Shown here: positions 5,841-7,807 of the stretch, one piece after another | Position numbering within the stretch: the first letter of the stretch is position 1 | Layout: every line of letters starts with the position of its first letter | Source of the DNA: Frankiaceae bacterium | Lineage (GTDB): Bacteria > Actinomycetota > Actinomycetes > Mycobacteriales > SCTD01 | DNA: 7,807 bases | Assembly: GCA_947479995.1 (NCBI GenBank) | Contig: CANKBT010000140.1 | Span: 1 to 7,807, forward strand | Direction: 5' to 3' | Notes under the pieces: model-generated | Told to the model about the DNA's origin: nothing | Database searches by the model: none | What the model saw: the letters and a program-made list of their open reading frames with translations, nothing else | Position numbers and translations under genes: made by a program

Positions 5841-7801
5841 CACGGCTGACCGCCCCGATCACCTGCCTGCTCGTCGCGAACCGCGGCGAGATCGCCCGCC
5901 GCGTCATGACCACCGCGCGGGCGATGGGCGTGCGCACCGTCGCGGTCTTCTCCGACGCGGACGCCGGCGCGCCGTTCGTGCGCGAGGCCGACCTCGCGGT
6001 GCGGCTGCCCGGCAGCACGCCCGCCGAGACCTACCTGCGCGGCGACCTCGTCGTGGCCGCGGCCCTGCGTGCGGGCGCCGACGCGGTGCACCCCGGCTAC
6101 GGCTTCCTGTCCGAGAGCGCGGGCTTCGCCCGGGCGGTGCAGGACGCCGGGCTCACCTGGGTCGGCCCCTCGCCGGAGGCGGTCGAGGCGATGGGCAGCA
6201 AGCTCGCCGCCAAGGAGCTCATGGCGGCCGCCGGCGTGCCGGTGCTGCCCTCGGTCGACGCGACCGGCCTGTCCGGCGCGTCGCTGCGGGAGGCCGCCGA
6301 CGGCGTCGGCTGGCCGCTGCTCGTCAAGGCGTCGTTCGGCGGCGGCGGCCGCGGCATGCGCGAGGTGCGCGACCCGGCCGGCCTCGAGGAGGCGGTCGAG
6401 GGCGCCCGGCGCGAGGCGGCCTCCGCCTTCGGCGACGGCACCGTCTTCCTCGAGCGGCTCGTCGAGCGCCCGCGGCACGTCGAGGTGCAGGTCTTCGGCG
6501 ACACGCACGGCACGGTCGTCGCGCTGCACGAGCGGGAGTGCTCCGTGCAGCGGCGCCACCAGAAGGTCGTCGAGGAGGCGCCGTCGCCCGCGGTCGACGC
6601 CGACCTGCGCGCGCGCCTGGCCGACGCGGCGGTCACCGCCGCGCGCACCCTGGCGTACGTGGGGGCGGGCACGGTCGAGTTCCTCCTCGACGCCGACGGC
6701 TCGTTCTGGTTCCTCGAGGTCAACACCCGCCTGCAGGTCGAGCACCCCGTCACCGAGGCCGTCACGGGGCTCGACCTCGTGCGCCTGCAGCTCGAGGTCG
6801 CGCAGGGCGCCGCGCTGCCGCCGGTGCCGGAGATCCGCGGGCACGCGGTCGAGGTGCGCCTCTACGCCGAGGACCCCGCCCGCGGCTGGCTGCCGCAGTC
6901 GGGCGTGCTGTCGGCGTTCGACGTGCCGCACGCGAGCGCCTTCGCCTGGCCCGGCCACGGCGTGCGGCTCGACAGCGGCGTCGAGGCCGGCAGCGAGGTC
7001 GGCGTGCACTACGACCCGATGCTCGCCAAGGTCATCGCCTGGGGCCCCGACCGCACGTCCGCCTCGCGCGCCCTCGCCGGCGCGCTCGCGCAGGCCCGGC
7101 TGCACGGCCTCACCACCAACCGCGACCTGCTCGTGCGGGTGCTGCGGTCGCCGGAGTTCCTCGCGGGCGACACCGACACCGGGCTGCTCGACCGCTTCGA
7201 CCTCGGCACGCCGCTCGTCGACGAGGCCGCCCGGCGCCTGCACCTGCTCGCGGCCGCCCTCGCCGGCGCGGCCGCCCGCCGCGCCGGCGCGACCGTGCTG
7301 GCCGGGCTGCCGTCCGGCTGGCGCAGCAACCCCACGCAGCCGCAGCGCACGCCGTACGAGGACGGCGTCGTCACGTACGGCCTCGGCGCCCCGGCCGTCG
7401 ACGGCGAGCCGCTCGACGTGACGGTGCTCAGCGCCGGCCCGACCGAGGTCGTGCTCGAGCACGGCGGCGTCGTGCTGCGCTGCGCCGTGCACCTCGACGG
7501 CGCGACCGCGCACGTCGACTCCGCGCACGGCGGCACCACGCACGTGGAGCTGCCGCGCTTCCCCGACCCGACCGCGACGGCCGCGCCCGGCTCGCTCGCG
7601 GCGACGATGCCCGGCACGGTCACGCGCGTGGCGGTCGCCGACGGCGACCGGGTCGACGCCGGCCAGCTCGTCTGCGTGCTCGAGGCGATGAAGATGGAGC
7701 ACCCGGTCACCGCGCCCACCGCCGGCACGGTCACCGGCCTCGCGGTCGCGGTCGGCGACCAGGTGCGCACCGGCCAGGTGCTGGCGGTCGTCGAGGCCTG
7801 A
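5837..7801 (+). CDS. Acyl-CoA carboxylase alpha subunit (biotin carboxylase + biotin carrier), AccA2/AtuF-like
   Basis: A 654-residue subunit that carboxylates biotin with ATP and bicarbonate and carries it to the beta subunit. N-terminal fold: CLLVANRGEIARRV (10-23) and HPGYGFLSE (85-93). The ATP-grasp domain has KASFGGGGRGM (164-174). Residues matching the E. coli biotin carboxylase active site are present: Lys122, Lys164, His214, Lys243 (in RRHQKVVEE), Glu281, Glu294, Arg298 (in EVNTRLQVEHPVTE) and Arg377. The BT-type linking domain includes LPSGWRSNPTQPQRTPY (491-507). The C-terminal carrier domain (about 585-654) has EAMKM with biotinyl Lys619, 35 residues from the end as usual. The length is typical of actinobacterial fused alpha subunits. 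It overlaps the beta gene by 4 bases, and the pair most likely forms an alpha-6 beta-6 holoenzyme. A biotin ligase is needed from elsewhere in the genome. The gene ends 6 bases before the window edge, so following genes are unseen. Confidence 0.95.
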   Translation: MTRLTAPITCLLVANRGEIARRVMTTARAMGVRTVAVFSDADAGAPFVREADLAVRLPGSTPAETYLRGDLVVAAALRAGADAVHPGYGFLSESAGFARAVQDAGLTWVGPSPEAVEAMGSKLAAKELMAAAGVPVLPSVDATGLSGASLREAADGVGWPLLVKASFGGGGRGMREVRDPAGLEEAVEGARREAASAFGDGTVFLERLVERPRHVEVQVFGDTHGTVVALHERECSVQRRHQKVVEEAPSPAVDADLRARLADAAVTAARTLAYVGAGTVEFLLDADGSFWFLEVNTRLQVEHPVTEAVTGLDLVRLQLEVAQGAALPPVPEIRGHAVEVRLYAEDPARGWLPQSGVLSAFDVPHASAFAWPGHGVRLDSGVEAGSEVGVHYDPMLAKVIAWGPDRTSASRALAGALAQARLHGLTTNRDLLVRVLRSPEFLAGDTDTGLLDRFDLGTPLVDEAARRLHLLAAALAGAAARRAGATVLAGLPSGWRSNPTQPQRTPYEDGVVTYGLGAPAVDGEPLDVTVLSAGPTEVVLEHGGVVLRCAVHLDGATAHVDSAHGGTTHVELPRFPDPTATAAPGSLAATMPGTVTRVAVADGDRVDAGQLVCVLEAMKMEHPVTAPTAGTVTGLAVAVGDQVRTGQVLAVVEA

Positions 7802-7807
7802 CGCGGC

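Noticed and set aside
4026..5843. Minus-strand open frame of 605 codons opposite the carboxyltransferase gene
   Set aside because: Mirror of the biased third codon positions of the real gene; no recognisable motif.
5720..7702. Minus-strand open frame of 660 codons opposite the biotin carboxylase gene
   Set aside because: Same cause: a compositional shadow of a gene with complete catalytic motifs on the other strand.
1393..7801. Straight assignment as the leucine-degradation (liu) operon with isovaleryl-CoA dehydrogenase and methylcrotonyl-CoA carboxylase
   Set aside because: The dehydrogenase lacks the isovaleryl-type base and has the SCAD/MCAD-type one, an AtuA gene is present, and no HMG-CoA lyase is visible. 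It is kept only as an alternative.
1..7807. CRISPR arrays, tRNA/rRNA genes, insertion sequences, frameshifted genes
   Set aside because: No regularly spaced repeats, RNA-gene signatures or transposase-like frames were seen on either strand, and the genes are intact and tightly packed.

Overview
The window comes from a very GC-rich bacterium. The protein families (an InhA-type enoyl-ACP reductase, an actinobacterial-style acyl-CoA carboxylase pair) and the likely leaderless genes with TANNNT-like -10 boxes just before the start codon point to Actinomycetota. The enoyl reductase has no long mycolate-type substrate loop, so a mycolic-acid producer is less likely. I cannot fix the class or genus from the sequence. 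All seven genes supported here are on the + strand. Long minus-strand reading frames are GC-driven shadows. No stretch over 300 bases lacks a gene, and I see no tRNA, rRNA, CRISPR array, insertion sequence or phage feature.

Left part (1-1031): the 3' end of an alpha/beta-hydrolase-fold gene overlaps by 4 bases an InhA/FabI-type enoyl-ACP reductase gene, so the two are probably co-translated. A GC hairpin follows the reductase stop. Middle (1088-2544): a 96-residue one-helix membrane protein and an acyl-CoA dehydrogenase each appear to start from their own weak leaderless promoter.

Right part (2555-7801): a near-perfect 24-bp palindrome and a TANNNT -10 box precede a three-gene unit with 4-base overlaps. 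It encodes an AtuA-family (DUF1446) protein with its C-terminal domain, a carboxyltransferase beta subunit, and a biotin carboxylase/biotin carrier alpha subunit with every catalytic residue I could check. With the dehydrogenase, this is an Atu-like degradation module. The expected chemistry is: acyl-CoA is desaturated to a 2-enoyl-CoA, the enoyl-CoA is carboxylated by the biotin enzyme, and a hydratase (not in the window) acts next. The set resembles the Pseudomonas acyclic-terpene (atu) genes and, as I recall it, the fadE13-Rv0976c-accD2-accA2 locus of Mycobacterium tuberculosis, whose substrate is not settled.

The most interesting points are: (1) the carboxylase module has an unassigned substrate and an AtuA partner of unknown reaction, and its dehydrogenase has SCAD-type rather than isovaleryl-CoA-dehydrogenase active-site residues, which argues against plain leucine catabolism; (2) the palindrome before atuA contains a LexA-box-like core; (3) several genes look leaderless; (4) the InhA-type reductase has a FabI-length loop and a natural alanine at the position of the InhA S94A resistance change; (5) the upstream hydrolase fragment lacks the usual catalytic histidine.
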